NCBI RefSeq assembly: GCF_000423485.1
Contig: NZ_AUIB01000009.1
Coordinates: forward strand, 15,573 to 74,355
Reading direction: 5' to 3'
DNA length: 58,783 nucleotides
From: Propionimicrobium lymphophilum DSM 4903
GTDB lineage: Bacteria; Actinomycetota; Actinomycetes; Propionibacteriales; Propionibacteriaceae
This document shows, one piece after another, positions 8,713 through 17,235 of the stretch. Position 1 is the stretch's first letter; each line of letters begins with the position of its first letter. The position numbers and the translations under genes are program-made. Under the pieces are notes generated by a model. The model did not search any database, had not been told where the DNA came from, and saw only the letters and a program-made list of their open reading frames with translations.

Positions 8713-9112
8713 CAGCAATCCCTTTCGCTTGTTGAAGCAGCCAGCCGAACTTCGACGGATCCACCGCTGAGAGCTTGTCGGCACCAGCCTCGACGATCAG
8801 CTCACGAACCTTTGCGGTGTGGCCTTGCGCTGAGAGCTCGGAAAGAAAAGCACGTACTTCTTCGAGCGTCACTATCAGTTCAGGTTCAACCTCTGGCTCG
8901 TCCGCGAGTAGTTCTGGCTGGTTATGCGTGGCTGGGATGGTTTCGAAGGGTTCCTTGATCTGCAGGGCAAGCTCCGGGCGTTCACCAGGCATTCCTGCGT
9001 GGTCTTCGAAGCTCTCCTCAACGATCTGCTGAGCCCGCGCAAGCAAATCAGCAAGCGACCGCAGCGCCTGGTTCCCATCACGAATAAAGGCGTTAATTTC
9101 CGGCATCATCAT
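8699..9112 (-). CDS. Hypothetical phage protein
   Basis: A 137-residue protein of unknown function inside the replication operon. The N-terminal ~40 residues look helical (MPEINAFIRDGNQALRSLAD). The middle is acidic and Pro/Glu-rich. The C-terminal part, with LEEVRAFLSELSAQGHTAKV and GADKLSAVDPSKFGWLLQQA, resembles a short helical domain often found in this position in actinobacterial and Firmicutes prophages. It overlaps the DUF2800 gene and, by 4 bp, the 78-residue gene before it, so it is co-translated with both. No enzymatic motif is visible. Confidence 0.7.
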   Translation of the reverse strand: MMMPEINAFIRDGNQALRSLADLLARAQQIVEESFEDHAGMPGERPELALQIKEPFETIPATHNQPELLADEPEVEPELIVTLEEVRAFLSELSAQGHTAKVRELIVEAGADKLSAVDPSKFGWLLQQAKGIADGTV

Positions 9113-9345
9113 TTGGACTCACCAGCCTTGAGAGCATCAGCCAGAGCCATGAGGTCGTCATCGGTGTTTTCGGTGATGTCGATCTGCTTAACCGAATCAC
9201 CAGGGACAAGAATCATGACTTTGCGCGGGGTACCAAGCAGTAGGCGCATGAGCCGTTCACGCAGCGTCACATTCTTGGTGGCGACGATTCCTGGATCGTC
9301 AGGGATACGCCGGGCAATATGAAGCTTGAGACTATGTCGAGCCAT
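9109..9345 (-). CDS. Hypothetical small phage protein
   Basis: A 78-residue protein, basic at the N-terminus (MARHSLKLHIARRIPDDPG) and acidic at the C-terminus (ITENTDDDLMALADALKAGE). No known domain is recognised. AAAGGTAAG lies upstream on the coding strand, and the gene overlaps the next one by 4 bp. Its place between the sigma-like gene and the DUF2800 block suggests a replication or regulation accessory. Confidence 0.65.
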   Translation of the reverse strand: MARHSLKLHIARRIPDDPGIVATKNVTLRERLMRLLLGTPRKVMILVPGDSVKQIDITENTDDDLMALADALKAGESK

Positions 9346-9350
9346 CGGGC

Positions 9351-10040
9351 TTACCTTTCTTCCATGTTGGTGGGAGCAGCCCGGTTGGCTTCTCCCTTCA
9401 CCCCACTGCCGACACCGCCCGAAGTGTTAAATCGAGCCTCCTCAACCGCCTGCCGGATCAGCAATTTCACCTCTGCCACCAGCTGCGATACCCGAGCACG
9501 GCTCAACCCCATATCGCGCGCCACCTGCGCCTGATTGAGCTTGTCGGTTGCAAGCAGACGAGTCATCACCTCACGATGCTGGGGATCCAACTTAGCGATG
9601 ACGCCACGCATCACCTTGAGCTCACAGGCACGCTGGACACTGTCCTCACGTTCAATAACCTGATCTTCAGCGCTCATACCTGGCGAAGCGGGGTCAAGAT
9701 TGATCTCGAGCATCTGCTCATACGAAAACGATGCGTTGTTCGGCAGACGGCATCCACGTCGAGGAGCGCACCCAGCCCCGCACGTGCATTTCTTCTTACC
9801 CTTGCCGCGATCGGCGCGAACCGCCTTATGCGTGGCCGCTTCTTCTGCGTTCCACAACTCGTCGAGAATCTTCTGTGCCGTGCGGGGCTTGACCTGGTCG
9901 AGCGGAACACCAGTAGCTGCGGCGCGTTGCTGGCGGTCGGTAACGATCATGAGAGCAAACTCGCCAGGGTCAATGTCGAAAGCGTCAGTGACGGACTCGT
10001 TCTTGTTGTTGTCTGCTTCGTGCTTGAAGGTGACCTTCAT
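9351..10040 (-). CDS. Sigma-70 region 4-like transcription regulator
   Basis: A 229-residue protein. A Cys/Arg/Lys-rich middle (GKGKKKCTCGAGCAPRRGCR) could be a metal-binding knuckle. The C-terminal part carries a sigma region 4-type helix-turn-helix: LDPQHREVMTRLLATDKL followed by NQAQVARDMGLSRARVSQLV. Such sigma-like proteins control transcription in this class of prophage. The last ~25 codons contain the copy 2 motif CACTTCGGGCGGTGTCGGCA, read as protein ...FNTSGGVGSGVKGEAN. The gene starts the leftward operon. Confidence 0.75.
   Translation of the reverse strand: MKVTFKHEADNNKNESVTDAFDIDPGEFALMIVTDRQQRAAATGVPLDQVKPRTAQKILDELWNAEEAATHKAVRADRGKGKKKCTCGAGCAPRRGCRLPNNASFSYEQMLEINLDPASPGMSAEDQVIEREDSVQRACELKVMRGVIAKLDPQHREVMTRLLATDKLNQAQVARDMGLSRARVSQLVAEVKLLIRQAVEEARFNTSGGVGSGVKGEANRAAPTNMEER
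9399..9433 (-). promoter_or_regulatory. ATTTAACACTTTT-type repeated motif, copy 2
   Basis: On the minus strand it reads GATTTAACACTTCGGGCGGT followed by GTCGGCAGTGGGGTGA. It matches copy 1 at 4681-4714 at both ends. It lies within the 3' end of the sigma-like gene and about 55-90 bp upstream of the next start codon (9345). It may be a control site for that gene. Confidence 0.4.
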
Positions 10041-10396
10041 CGAAGGATCTCCATTTCTCCGGGAATCCCGGTGATTTGGAGACCTGATCTGTTTGGCTCA
10101 GATCACTGGTAAGAACTGCTAGGAAGACGACAAAGGCGAGCCACCCCACCCGCCCCTCAGCAAAGAGGGGTTGGGTGAGGTGACCCGCCGAGCGCTCCCA
10201 GAGCAGGTCTCACTAGTGATTTGTTTGTCTAACCCCACGGCCTGCACCCGCCATAGGGCTTTGCTCATCCGCCAGATGAGCTCCCGAACAATCACGCTCA
10301 GGCTTGGAGAACGTCAGTGCCGGTGGCCACCGCAAGCACCTCGCCCTCACCCGTACGGTCATGACAGACGTCAAAACCGGACGGGGTAACGCGCGG
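10041..10396. other. Intergenic region with a small GC hairpin
   Basis: There is no convincing gene between the sigma-like gene and the 47-residue gene. The stem CCCCTC (10153-10158) pairs with GAGGGG (10165-10170) around AGCAAA; no U-run follows in either direction, so it is a weak terminator at best. The leader of the leftward operon and its promoter should lie here. Confidence 0.4.
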
Positions 10397-10540
10397 TTAC
10401 TTGCCGTGCTTGGACGGCTTAGTCTGCGCCAACGCCGACGCGGCAACAGACTTCGAGTCCTTGCCATAACGGCCATCGCGCAGCACAGCTGATGCCTTGC
10501 GTGCCACAGCACGCGATGTCTGCTTGCGGTTCCTACCCAC
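10397..10540 (-). CDS. Small basic protein with K-S-V-A-A-S-A-L-A-Q motif
   Basis: A 47-residue, very basic protein. The frame is open up to 10669, but the start is set by AAGGAGGTG six bases before a GTG at 10540, giving VGRNRKQTSRAVARKAS at the N-terminus. The pattern KAS..LR......K..KSVAASALAQ is shared by many small proteins of mobile elements and enterobacterial accessory regions. Their function is unknown to me. It is transcribed away from the defence operon and starts about 240 bp from it. Confidence 0.65.
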   Translation of the reverse strand: MGRNRKQTSRAVARKASAVLRDGRYGKDSKSVAASALAQTKPSKHGK

Positions 10541-10692
10541 GCTCTTCACCTCCTTCGCTCGCGCTACGACACCCACCACCAGTTGGTGCGTGTTCATGAG
10601 CGTTCGCGCGAGTCGGCGTGCGATAATGAGAGTGATGTTGCTCGTCTCGTCGGCTCGTGTTTTGCTCACACTTCAATCAAAGTGGACGAATT

Positions 10693-10752
10693 TTCTAGAC
10701 GACGGACGATGAAAGGGCAGGAATTTCTAGATCTTCTAGAGTTTCTTCTAGA
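10693..10752. promoter_or_regulatory. Cluster of four TTCTAGA sites upstream of the defence operon
   Basis: TTCTAGA occurs at 10693, 10725, 10734 and 10746, all within 60 bp. The first and the last are followed by CG-rich GACGACGG or CGGTGTG. The central TCTAGA is palindromic. The cluster ends 24 bp before the likely start of the NBR1-Ig gene, where a promoter or operator is expected. Binding by the operon's own HTH protein is an inference. Confidence 0.45.
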
Positions 10753-10775
10753 CGGTGTGTGACGGAGGTGGATCA

Positions 10776-11633
10776 TTGACCCTGAGCGCCTTTTGCCGCG
10801 CAATTTACAAGCCAAAAGCTCCGATAAAATCGCAGAGTAAGTTCGCACGCGCAGTTTTTGAGGCAGCAGGAAGCGCCGCAGTCTATTCCACTCCGTACTG
10901 GACGGCGCTCTTTCGCGGCGACCAAGAAGTATCTGACCCAGTTCGCGGTTCGCTACCGAATCAGATCAAGAAACAGGCACTGCACAAGTTCTTGCTAGGT
11001 CACATCACCCCACCCCGTCGCGCCACATACACGCTGGAAGATCGATGCCGCGAAATCGGCGCTTCCGCCGGTCTTCCGTCAAGCATGGAAATTGAACCTG
11101 ACGCCTTCATCTGGGCACTGACCGACTGGTTTGATGCGATCATCCATGATCCAGACCATTGCGATGTCCTCGAACGCTGCTACCGACTTCGCCTTGAAGG
11201 CCAGGAACCAGGCGAAATAAACCCTGCACCGCAGCCGCTCTATCAAGGAGATCGCGTCGACGTGACGGAACCGCCCGCACTGCAAAAACACAAGCCAGGA
11301 TTTTGGGACGAGTTCACTCACACCTGGACATTGCGCAACGTTGGCAGCATCGACTGGACCGGTCGGACACTCGTCTGTACGAATCCAACAAACCCGCGAA
11401 TACGACCCGTCGGCACCACACAAATCACCATTCCTGACAGCCCACCGGCGACGGGAAAGTTCATCAAGATTTCTTGCACGTTTCGGGCACAAGGCTATGA
11501 AGGGGTGGCCTCAAGCCACTGGGAAATGCACAACGCGGATGGCGAGAACTGCTTCCCTCGTGAAAGCATGACCTTCAATGTCGATGCCACAGTTATTAAC
11601 CCGGATCTTCACGCGATAAGGCAGGAACGATGA
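10776..11633 (+). CDS. NBR1-Ig-like (FW) domain protein, first gene of the defence operon
   Basis: A 285-residue protein. I prefer the TTG at 10776 because GGAGGTGG ends five bases upstream; a GTG at 10755 is the alternative. The N-terminal ~130 residues have no clear match and are basic and helical. From about residue 160 to 270 the sequence fits the NBR1-Ig-like (FW) fold: FTHTWTLRNVGSIDWTGRTL, then GTTQITIPDSPPATG, then GVASSHWEMHNADGENCFP. This four-Trp domain is known from autophagy receptor NBR1 and from bacterial proteins, often joined to regulators. The stop overlaps the ATG of the HTH gene (ATGA), so it belongs to the RM/Hachiman operon. It could sense or recruit a protein partner; this is inference. 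Confidence 0.75.
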   Translation: MTLSAFCRAIYKPKAPIKSQSKFARAVFEAAGSAAVYSTPYWTALFRGDQEVSDPVRGSLPNQIKKQALHKFLLGHITPPRRATYTLEDRCREIGASAGLPSSMEIEPDAFIWALTDWFDAIIHDPDHCDVLERCYRLRLEGQEPGEINPAPQPLYQGDRVDVTEPPALQKHKPGFWDEFTHTWTLRNVGSIDWTGRTLVCTNPTNPRIRPVGTTQITIPDSPPATGKFIKISCTFRAQGYEGVASSHWEMHNADGENCFPRESMTFNVDATVINPDLHAIRQER

Positions 11634-11860
11634 GCGAAGCTGAATTAGAAAACTGGGTCACCATGAAAGAAGCACAAGCTCACCTTGGTGTGCGCCGGGA
11701 GACCATCACGAAATGGATCGCGACCCATAATCTTCCTGCCTACAAGGTCGGCAGGGTCTGGAAGTTCAAACTCTCAGAAATCGATGAATGGGTTCGTACC
11801 GGTCAAGCCGCAGAAGAACCACATACCAACAACATTCACGAGCCTAAGGAGGAACGCTAA
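11630..11860 (+). CDS. HTH (excisionase-family) DNA-binding protein
   Basis: A 76-residue protein with a MerR/excisionase-type winged helix (HTH_17). The motif is WVTMKEAQAHLGVRRETITK followed by WIATHNLPAYKVGRVWKFKL and SEIDEWV. Standalone proteins of this kind often precede methylase genes in defence islands and bind DNA as local regulators. Its start overlaps the NBR1-Ig stop by 4 bp, and its TAA shares one base with the Mod ATG. An autoregulatory role at the TTCTAGA cluster is plausible but untested. Confidence 0.85.
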   Translation: MSEAELENWVTMKEAQAHLGVRRETITKWIATHNLPAYKVGRVWKFKLSEIDEWVRTGQAAEEPHTNNIHEPKEER

Positions 11861-13629
11861 TGCCAGAACTGAACTGGGTCGGCAAAGACAAGGTGATCAC
11901 CCACCACCTCGACGTTCCCTACCGCGTCCTCGACCGCCAATACTCATATGACGAGCACGGCCAGCACGATGCGGACAACGGCTCACAGAACATGATTATT
12001 CACGGCGACAACCTCGAGGCCCTCAAAGCGCTCCTGCCACGCTATGAAGGAAAAGTCGACTGTATCTACATCGATCCTCCCTATAACACAGGCAACGAAG
12101 GCTGGATCTACAACGACGCCGTCAACGACCCACGAATCAAGAAATGGCTTGGCGAAGTCGTCGGCAAAGAAGGCGAAGACCTCTCACGCCACGACAAATG
12201 GCTATGCATGATGTATCCAAGGCTTCGTCTTTTGCAAAAACTACTGTCTCCCGAAGGCGTGATGGCGGTCAGCATTAGCATGCACGAGCTTCCAAACCTT
12301 CTACCTGTATTGCAGGAGGTTTTCTCAACAAAACAAGTCGTACCGATTACAGTACAAACCTCCGGTGGTAAACCTTCAAAAGGTTTCAGTATCAGTAATG
12401 AATACCTAGTAGTTGTTGCGCCGGTCGAGTTCAATCCGAATACATACGATGAAGGAAAGAAGAAATATAGTTCGGCGTACCATGGAATGAACTTAGCTAC
12501 CTTCGATCAGGTTCAGCGACCAAACCAGACCTATCCGATTTTCATTGATAGCGCGGGGAAAATAGTCGGAGTCGGTCCTTCCTTGCAGGAGCGTGTGTCT
12601 ACTGGTGCTTTTAGTGGCGACCTTTCTGAATTCAAGTTTGATTATTCGGAAGCACCTCAAGGGTGCGAAGCAGTTTGGCCAGTTACAGCGAAAGGCATCC
12701 CTTGCGTCTGGAGGTTGATCCCTGATCGACTTTTGAGTGATTGGGAAAAAGGATTCATTAAAGTCGTTCCGTCGACAGACAAAACGAAGAATGCATGGAC
12801 GGTTCAATACCTCTCTGGCGGAGTGATTAAGAAGATTAAGTCCGGTGAATTTCAAACGCGTCGTGTTTCCGACAATCCTAAAATCCCAACCCTCGAAGTA
12901 ATTAACTATGAGACAAGTTCATCTAGCGTCCCCACAGTTTGGCTAGATAAACAGCTTTTTACCACTCGCGGCGGAGAGCAAATCGCAGATCTTCTCGGCA
13001 GTAAATCTGCTTTTCAATACCCAAAGCCTGTCGACTTGGTTAAGCAATATTTACAACGCGTGACCTCAAGAACATCGGTTGTACTCGACTCCTTTGCCGG
13101 GTCCGGAACTACGGCCCATGCGGTCCTCGAACTAAATTCCGAGGATGCAGGAGAACGTAACTTTATTCTCGTGGAGCTCGGAGACTATGCAGATAGTGTT
13201 ACCGCCACACGCGTCAAGAGAGTCATCAAACAACAGCTGGAAGGAGATTTGTTGTCGGCAAAGTTGGATAAATCTTTCTCCTTCTATGAACTTGGCGAGC
13301 CGCTGCTTATTGATGGTGATTTGAATTCCGACGTTCCTCTTGAGCGGGTCCGTGAGTATGTGTGGTTCACCGAAACTGGGCAGCCGTTCTCGAATCCGAC
13401 CAGTGCTCATCCGTATTTCCTGGGTCGGCATGAGGATGCGTCGTTGTTTTTCGTGTTCGAGCCGGATCGTGTGACGAGTTTGGATCGTGGCTATCTGGCT
13501 TCGATCCCGTCTGAGTGTGCGGCTAGTTCGTATGTGATTTATGCCGATACCTGTTTGTTGTCGGATAAGGAGCTGCGCTCGCTGAATATCACGTTTAAGA
13601 AGATCCCTCGGGATATCAGCCGTCTCTAA
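11860..13629 (+). CDS. mod: Type III restriction-modification methyltransferase (Mod)
   Basis: A 589-residue site-specific adenine methyltransferase. Motif IV is DCIYIDPPYNTGNEGW near residues 67-82 (DPPY) and comes before the SAM-binding motif I VVLDSFAGSGTTAHAVLELN near residues 406-425, the beta-class order typical of Mod. The middle ~200 residues, where AT content rises slightly (12300-13130), should be the variable target-recognition domain. AAGGAGG lies 5-8 bases before the ATG. Mod recognises the target sequence for both modification and cleavage. The Res gene follows 11 bp later. Confidence 0.95.
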   Translation: MPELNWVGKDKVITHHLDVPYRVLDRQYSYDEHGQHDADNGSQNMIIHGDNLEALKALLPRYEGKVDCIYIDPPYNTGNEGWIYNDAVNDPRIKKWLGEVVGKEGEDLSRHDKWLCMMYPRLRLLQKLLSPEGVMAVSISMHELPNLLPVLQEVFSTKQVVPITVQTSGGKPSKGFSISNEYLVVVAPVEFNPNTYDEGKKKYSSAYHGMNLATFDQVQRPNQTYPIFIDSAGKIVGVGPSLQERVSTGAFSGDLSEFKFDYSEAPQGCEAVWPVTAKGIPCVWRLIPDRLLSDWEKGFIKVVPSTDKTKNAWTVQYLSGGVIKKIKSGEFQTRRVSDNPKIPTLEVINYETSSSSVPTVWLDKQLFTTRGGEQIADLLGSKSAFQYPKPVDLVKQYLQRVTSRTSVVLDSFAGSGTTAHAVLELNSEDAGERNFILVELGDYADSVTATRVKRVIKQQLEGDLLSAKLDKSFSFYELGEPLLIDGDLNSDVPLERVREYVWFTETGQPFSNPTSAHPYFLGRHEDASLFFVFEPDRVTSLDRGYLASIPSECAASSYVIYADTCLLSDKELRSLNITFKKIPRDISRL

Positions 13630-13640
13630 GGAGTTTGGTT

Positions 13641-16283
13641 ATGGAGTTGAAGAAGTATCAAAACCGGGTGATCGCCGATCTAAAGGATTACCTCACGCAG
13701 GTCAACGAGCAGCCCACTCTGAGCGAAGCTTTCAAGATGTTTTGGGAGTCTCGCCAGATCGAGGTTGGCACCCCGCAGATGCCGGGCTACCAGAATGTGA
13801 TCGATGGCGTCCCGCACGTGTGTTACAAGGTCCCAACTGGAGGTGGGAAGACGTTTTTGGCGTGTGCGTCGGTGAAGCCGATATTTGAGGCTTTGCCGCC
13901 GACGCGGAAACAGGCTGTGGTGTGGCTGGTGCCGTCGGATTCGATTTTGACGCAGACGTTGGCGGCGTTGAAGAATTCCTCGCACCCGTATCGGCAGAAG
14001 CTGAATACTGATTTTGGTGGCCGGGTTGAGGTGTATTCGAAGGAAGAGTTGCTGGCGGGGCAGAATTTCAGCCCGTCGACGGTGGCTGAGCAGTTGTCGG
14101 TGATGGTGCTCTCGTATGACTCGTTCCGCTCACGGACAAAGGACGGGCGCAAGGCATACCAGGCCAATGGGAATCTCGCCTCGTTCGCGACTGCGTTTGG
14201 TGCCCCGGAGCAGCCGATCGAGAACGCGGATGAGACGGCTTTGTTTCAGGTGATTAACCAGTTGAATCCTGTGGTGATCGTGGATGAGTCGCATCACGCG
14301 ACGAGCACGTTAAGCCAGGAGATGCTCACGAATTTCAACCCTGCGTTCATTCTTGATTTGACCGCGACCCCGAAGCGGCAAGCGAACGTGATCTCGTATG
14401 TGGATGCGCTCTCGCTCAAGAACGAGAGCATGGTTAAACTTCCGGTCATCGCGTATAACCGGTCCTCACAGAAGGATGTTGTTACGGATGCGATCGATCT
14501 TCGCCGTTCTCTAGAGGTCGCCGCTACACAGCAGTATGAGAATGGTGGCGCTTATATTCGCCCGATCGTGTTGTTCCAGGCTCAGCCGAAGACGAGCGAG
14601 GATGCGACTTCGTTTGAGCGGTTGCGTGACAAGCTGGTTAAGGCGGGTATTCCTGCCGAGCAGATCGCGATCAAGACCGCCGACGTGAACGAGCTCAAGG
14701 GCGTGGACCTGCTGAGCGAGGAGTGTCCGATCAGGTTCATCATCACGGTGAACGCGTTGAAGGAAGGTTGGGATTGTCCCTTTGCCTACATTTTGGCGTC
14801 GTTGGCGAACAAGACCAGTCAGGTCGATGTTGAGCAGATCCTTGGCCGTGTTCTGCGCCAACCCCACGCGAAGAAGCAGCCGAACACGTTGTTGAACATG
14901 AGTTACGTGTTGACCTCCTCGAACGATTTCGGGGCCACGCTCAAACAGATCGTTGCGGGTCTCAACAGTGCTGGATTCTCCAAGCGTGACTTCCGTGCAG
15001 CCGATCAAGTTGCTTTCGACTTCACTGGCGCGAACCAGTCCAGTAAACCCGCCCCTACGTCGTCAGACTCAGTGGAAGGTATGGACGTTGAAGAGTTCCT
15101 GGAGTTCGATGAAGAACAGGTTGCAGCTGATCTGGATGCGCGCGAAGAATCCGCTAGTTCACCAGAGCCTTCGCCGGATCTGACGGTTGCTTCGATGATC
15201 GAGCAGGCGGCTCAGCAGGGTGCGGACTATGAGCAGGAGGCCGAAGAAGCCGCCCAGATGGGTGAGGGTTACGTTCCCTCGGATTTGGAGGATGCTGTGG
15301 ACACGAGCTTCGTCAACCCCGAATTCGCTGACGAGATCGAAACCCTTCGCCTTCCCCAATTCGTCATCCAAGAACCCGGATCAGCATTGTTCCCGACCGC
15401 TCATGAGGGATACAACGAGCTCAAGCACGAGGCACTAGCAGGTGACTTCGACTTGGCTACGAAAGACATCGATATCGACTTGTCGACGGCAGATGAACAG
15501 ATGTACAAGATCGACGTGCGAAAGGACTCCGAGGTTCCTAAAGCCTTCCGGATGTCGAGCACCGACCAAAAGTTCATGCGCGAACACTTCTCGAAACTGA
15601 GCATCGAAGGACAAAAACGTAACACAGCTGAAGCGATCTACCAACGGATCAAACCGATCAATTCGATCACTGACTCTGACTTGCGCGCATACATCGTGCG
15701 GATGGTTGAGGCCTTCGACACCGAGCAACTGCTGACCTATCAAGAACACCCGCATGCGGTAGCAAGCAAGGTCAAACAGAAAATTGACGGTCTTTTGGAA
15801 GCGCACAAGGTCAAGAGGTTCTATGAGGACATCGAGACCCGCCGCGTTGATGTTCAACCGCTCTATGCGTTCCCGAAAGCGATCCAGCCCGTTCATGCTT
15901 CCTCCCTGATTGGCGGCTCCCTGTATGAGGCCGAAGACAAGATGAACGGCTTTGAGCTCGAACTCGCTGGTCGCTTCTCTGGAATGGACAACGTTCGCTG
16001 GTGGCACCGTGTCATTGAACGCAAGGGCTTTTGCCTCAACGGGCCGTTCAACCACTACCCAGATTTCGTCGTGATGACCACCAGCGGCACCATCGTGGTT
16101 GTCGAGACCAAGGGCGAGCATTTGAAGAACGACGATTCTAACCGCAAGATCAGGCTCGGGCGGGCGTGGGCGAACATGTCTGGCAATGGTTATCGCTACT
16201 ACATGGTCTTCGAAGATGGCGTCACTCCACCTGACGGGGCGGTTACTTTGTCGGAGCTCGTGCGTATCCTCGAAAAGCTGTAG
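13641..16283 (+). CDS. res: Type III restriction enzyme Res subunit
   Basis: An 880-residue SF2 helicase-nuclease. The start ATG at 13641 has AAGGAG eight bases upstream. Helicase motifs: VPTGGGKTFLACASV (Walker A) near residue 68, VVIVDESHHATS (DESH) near 212, LDLTATPKR (motif III) near 238, and ILGRVLRQP (motif VI) near 412. An acidic linker sits around residues 475-560. Near the C-terminus YPDFVVMTTSG followed by VVVETKGEH gives the PD...E-x-K endonuclease site. Res translocates and cuts DNA between two head-to-head unmodified Mod sites. Key residues are all present. It is part of a single operon with Mod and the Hachiman genes. Confidence 0.95.
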   Translation: MELKKYQNRVIADLKDYLTQVNEQPTLSEAFKMFWESRQIEVGTPQMPGYQNVIDGVPHVCYKVPTGGGKTFLACASVKPIFEALPPTRKQAVVWLVPSDSILTQTLAALKNSSHPYRQKLNTDFGGRVEVYSKEELLAGQNFSPSTVAEQLSVMVLSYDSFRSRTKDGRKAYQANGNLASFATAFGAPEQPIENADETALFQVINQLNPVVIVDESHHATSTLSQEMLTNFNPAFILDLTATPKRQANVISYVDALSLKNESMVKLPVIAYNRSSQKDVVTDAIDLRRSLEVAATQQYENGGAYIRPIVLFQAQPKTSEDATSFERLRDKLVKAGIPAEQIAIKTADVNELKGVDLLSEECPIRFIITVNALKEGWDCPFAYILASLANKTSQVDVEQILGRVLRQPHAKKQPNTLLNMSYVLTSSNDFGATLKQIVAGLNSAGFSKRDFRAADQVAFDFTGANQSSKPAPTSSDSVEGMDVEEFLEFDEEQVAADLDAREESASSPEPSPDLTVASMIEQAAQQGADYEQEAEEAAQMGEGYVPSDLEDAVDTSFVNPEFADEIETLRLPQFVIQEPGSALFPTAHEGYNELKHEALAGDFDLATKDIDIDLSTADEQMYKIDVRKDSEVPKAFRMSSTDQKFMREHFSKLSIEGQKRNTAEAIYQRIKPINSITDSDLRAYIVRMVEAFDTEQLLTYQEHPHAVASKVKQKIDGLLEAHKVKRFYEDIETRRVDVQPLYAFPKAIQPVHASSLIGGSLYEAEDKMNGFELELAGRFSGMDNVRWWHRVIERKGFCLNGPFNHYPDFVVMTTSGTIVVVETKGEHLKNDDSNRKIRLGRAWANMSGNGYRYYMVFEDGVTPPDGAVTLSELVRILEKL

Positions 16284-16314
16284 GCGGGAAGGACACCTTT
16301 TGGGAGAAGACGAG

Positions 16315-17235
16315 ATGACACAGGCAACGATCACGCCAACGCTGCGCGGTGACACGTTCGCGTCCACGTTCACCGAGGTGGCGCATTCGAACATGTTAGG
16401 TCTTCGAAACGACGAACAGTTACGCCTGTTCCATCTGTCTGTCCAAAACAACCGCTTCGACCACACAGCCCTCGTCAAATTCCTCAAACGCAACGTTGGA
16501 CGCTACGTCTTCTCGCGCGCCGAATACGAAGGCTATAAGCAGCGAGACGATCTCGAAGAGGTCGCTCTCGACGCGGTGAACCGGATGCGTTCACAACAAG
16601 ACGGCATGGGGCTGGGCGAAATCTTGCTCTACGTCCTGCTCGAACAAATCCTCGAAGCACCCAAAGTGCTGAGTAAGATCGAGCTCAACCAGGCCCGAGG
16701 TCAGATCCACAGCCGCTGTGACGCCATCCACCTGCTCACACCAGACGGTCAGCGAACCACCAGCAGCATCGTGTTTGGAACCTCCAGTGTGGTCGGCAAC
16801 ATCGGTGATGCCATCACTGCAGCATTCGACCGCGTCGTAGATATTGAACAGCACCGAACACGCGAAGTTCAGCTCGCTGAGAATACCGTGTTCACCAAGA
16901 CCCTCGACGAAACGACCGCAGGGTACGTGAAGGATCTGTTGATCCCAAATCCTGGCGGGGCACCCGTGTTCGATACCGCTTATTCGATGTTCTTGGGCTA
17001 CGACATCGGTTTAGATCCGAAAAACTATGGCAACCAACAGTATCGGTCTGCGCTCGATCAGAAAATGCAGGGAGATATCGCCGCGCACGCCCAAATGATC
17101 GCCAACGAGATCAACACACGAAACCTCGATAATTACTCGTTCTACATCTACGTTTTGCCCCTCAATGAAGTAGACGTCGATGCGGGAACGATCATGGATG
17201 GGCTCGTGGGCGGGCCAGGTGGTAGCCATGTCTGA
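16315..17235 (+). CDS. hamA: Hachiman protein HamA (DUF1837)
   Basis: A 306-residue protein. Family features: GLGEILLYVLLEQILEAPKV with LSKIELNQARGQ (residues 99-130), SRCDAIHLL (D136), and VFGTSSVVGNIGDAITAAFD. In DUF1837 proteins that I know, the FG.. segment normally reads G-E-x-K and supplies the nuclease residues; here it reads GTSS (155-158). D136 and E102 are kept. HamA and HamB form the Hachiman antiphage complex, in which HamA is a nuclease held in check by the helicase. GGGAGAAG precedes the ATG. The stop overlaps the HamB start (ATGTCTGA). Family assignment is good; catalytic competence is uncertain. Confidence 0.82.
   Translation: MTQATITPTLRGDTFASTFTEVAHSNMLGLRNDEQLRLFHLSVQNNRFDHTALVKFLKRNVGRYVFSRAEYEGYKQRDDLEEVALDAVNRMRSQQDGMGLGEILLYVLLEQILEAPKVLSKIELNQARGQIHSRCDAIHLLTPDGQRTTSSIVFGTSSVVGNIGDAITAAFDRVVDIEQHRTREVQLAENTVFTKTLDETTAGYVKDLLIPNPGGAPVFDTAYSMFLGYDIGLDPKNYGNQQYRSALDQKMQGDIAAHAQMIANEINTRNLDNYSFYIYVLPLNEVDVDAGTIMDGLVGGPGGSHV

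Noticed and set aside
10213-10512. A 99-codon Arg/Pro-rich minus-strand frame
   Set aside because: It overlaps the better supported 47-aa gene in another frame, has odd composition and no ribosome site.
15435-16493. A 352-codon minus-strand frame opposite res and hamA
   Set aside because: It lies entirely antisense to two intact, motif-bearing genes and shows no domain of its own.
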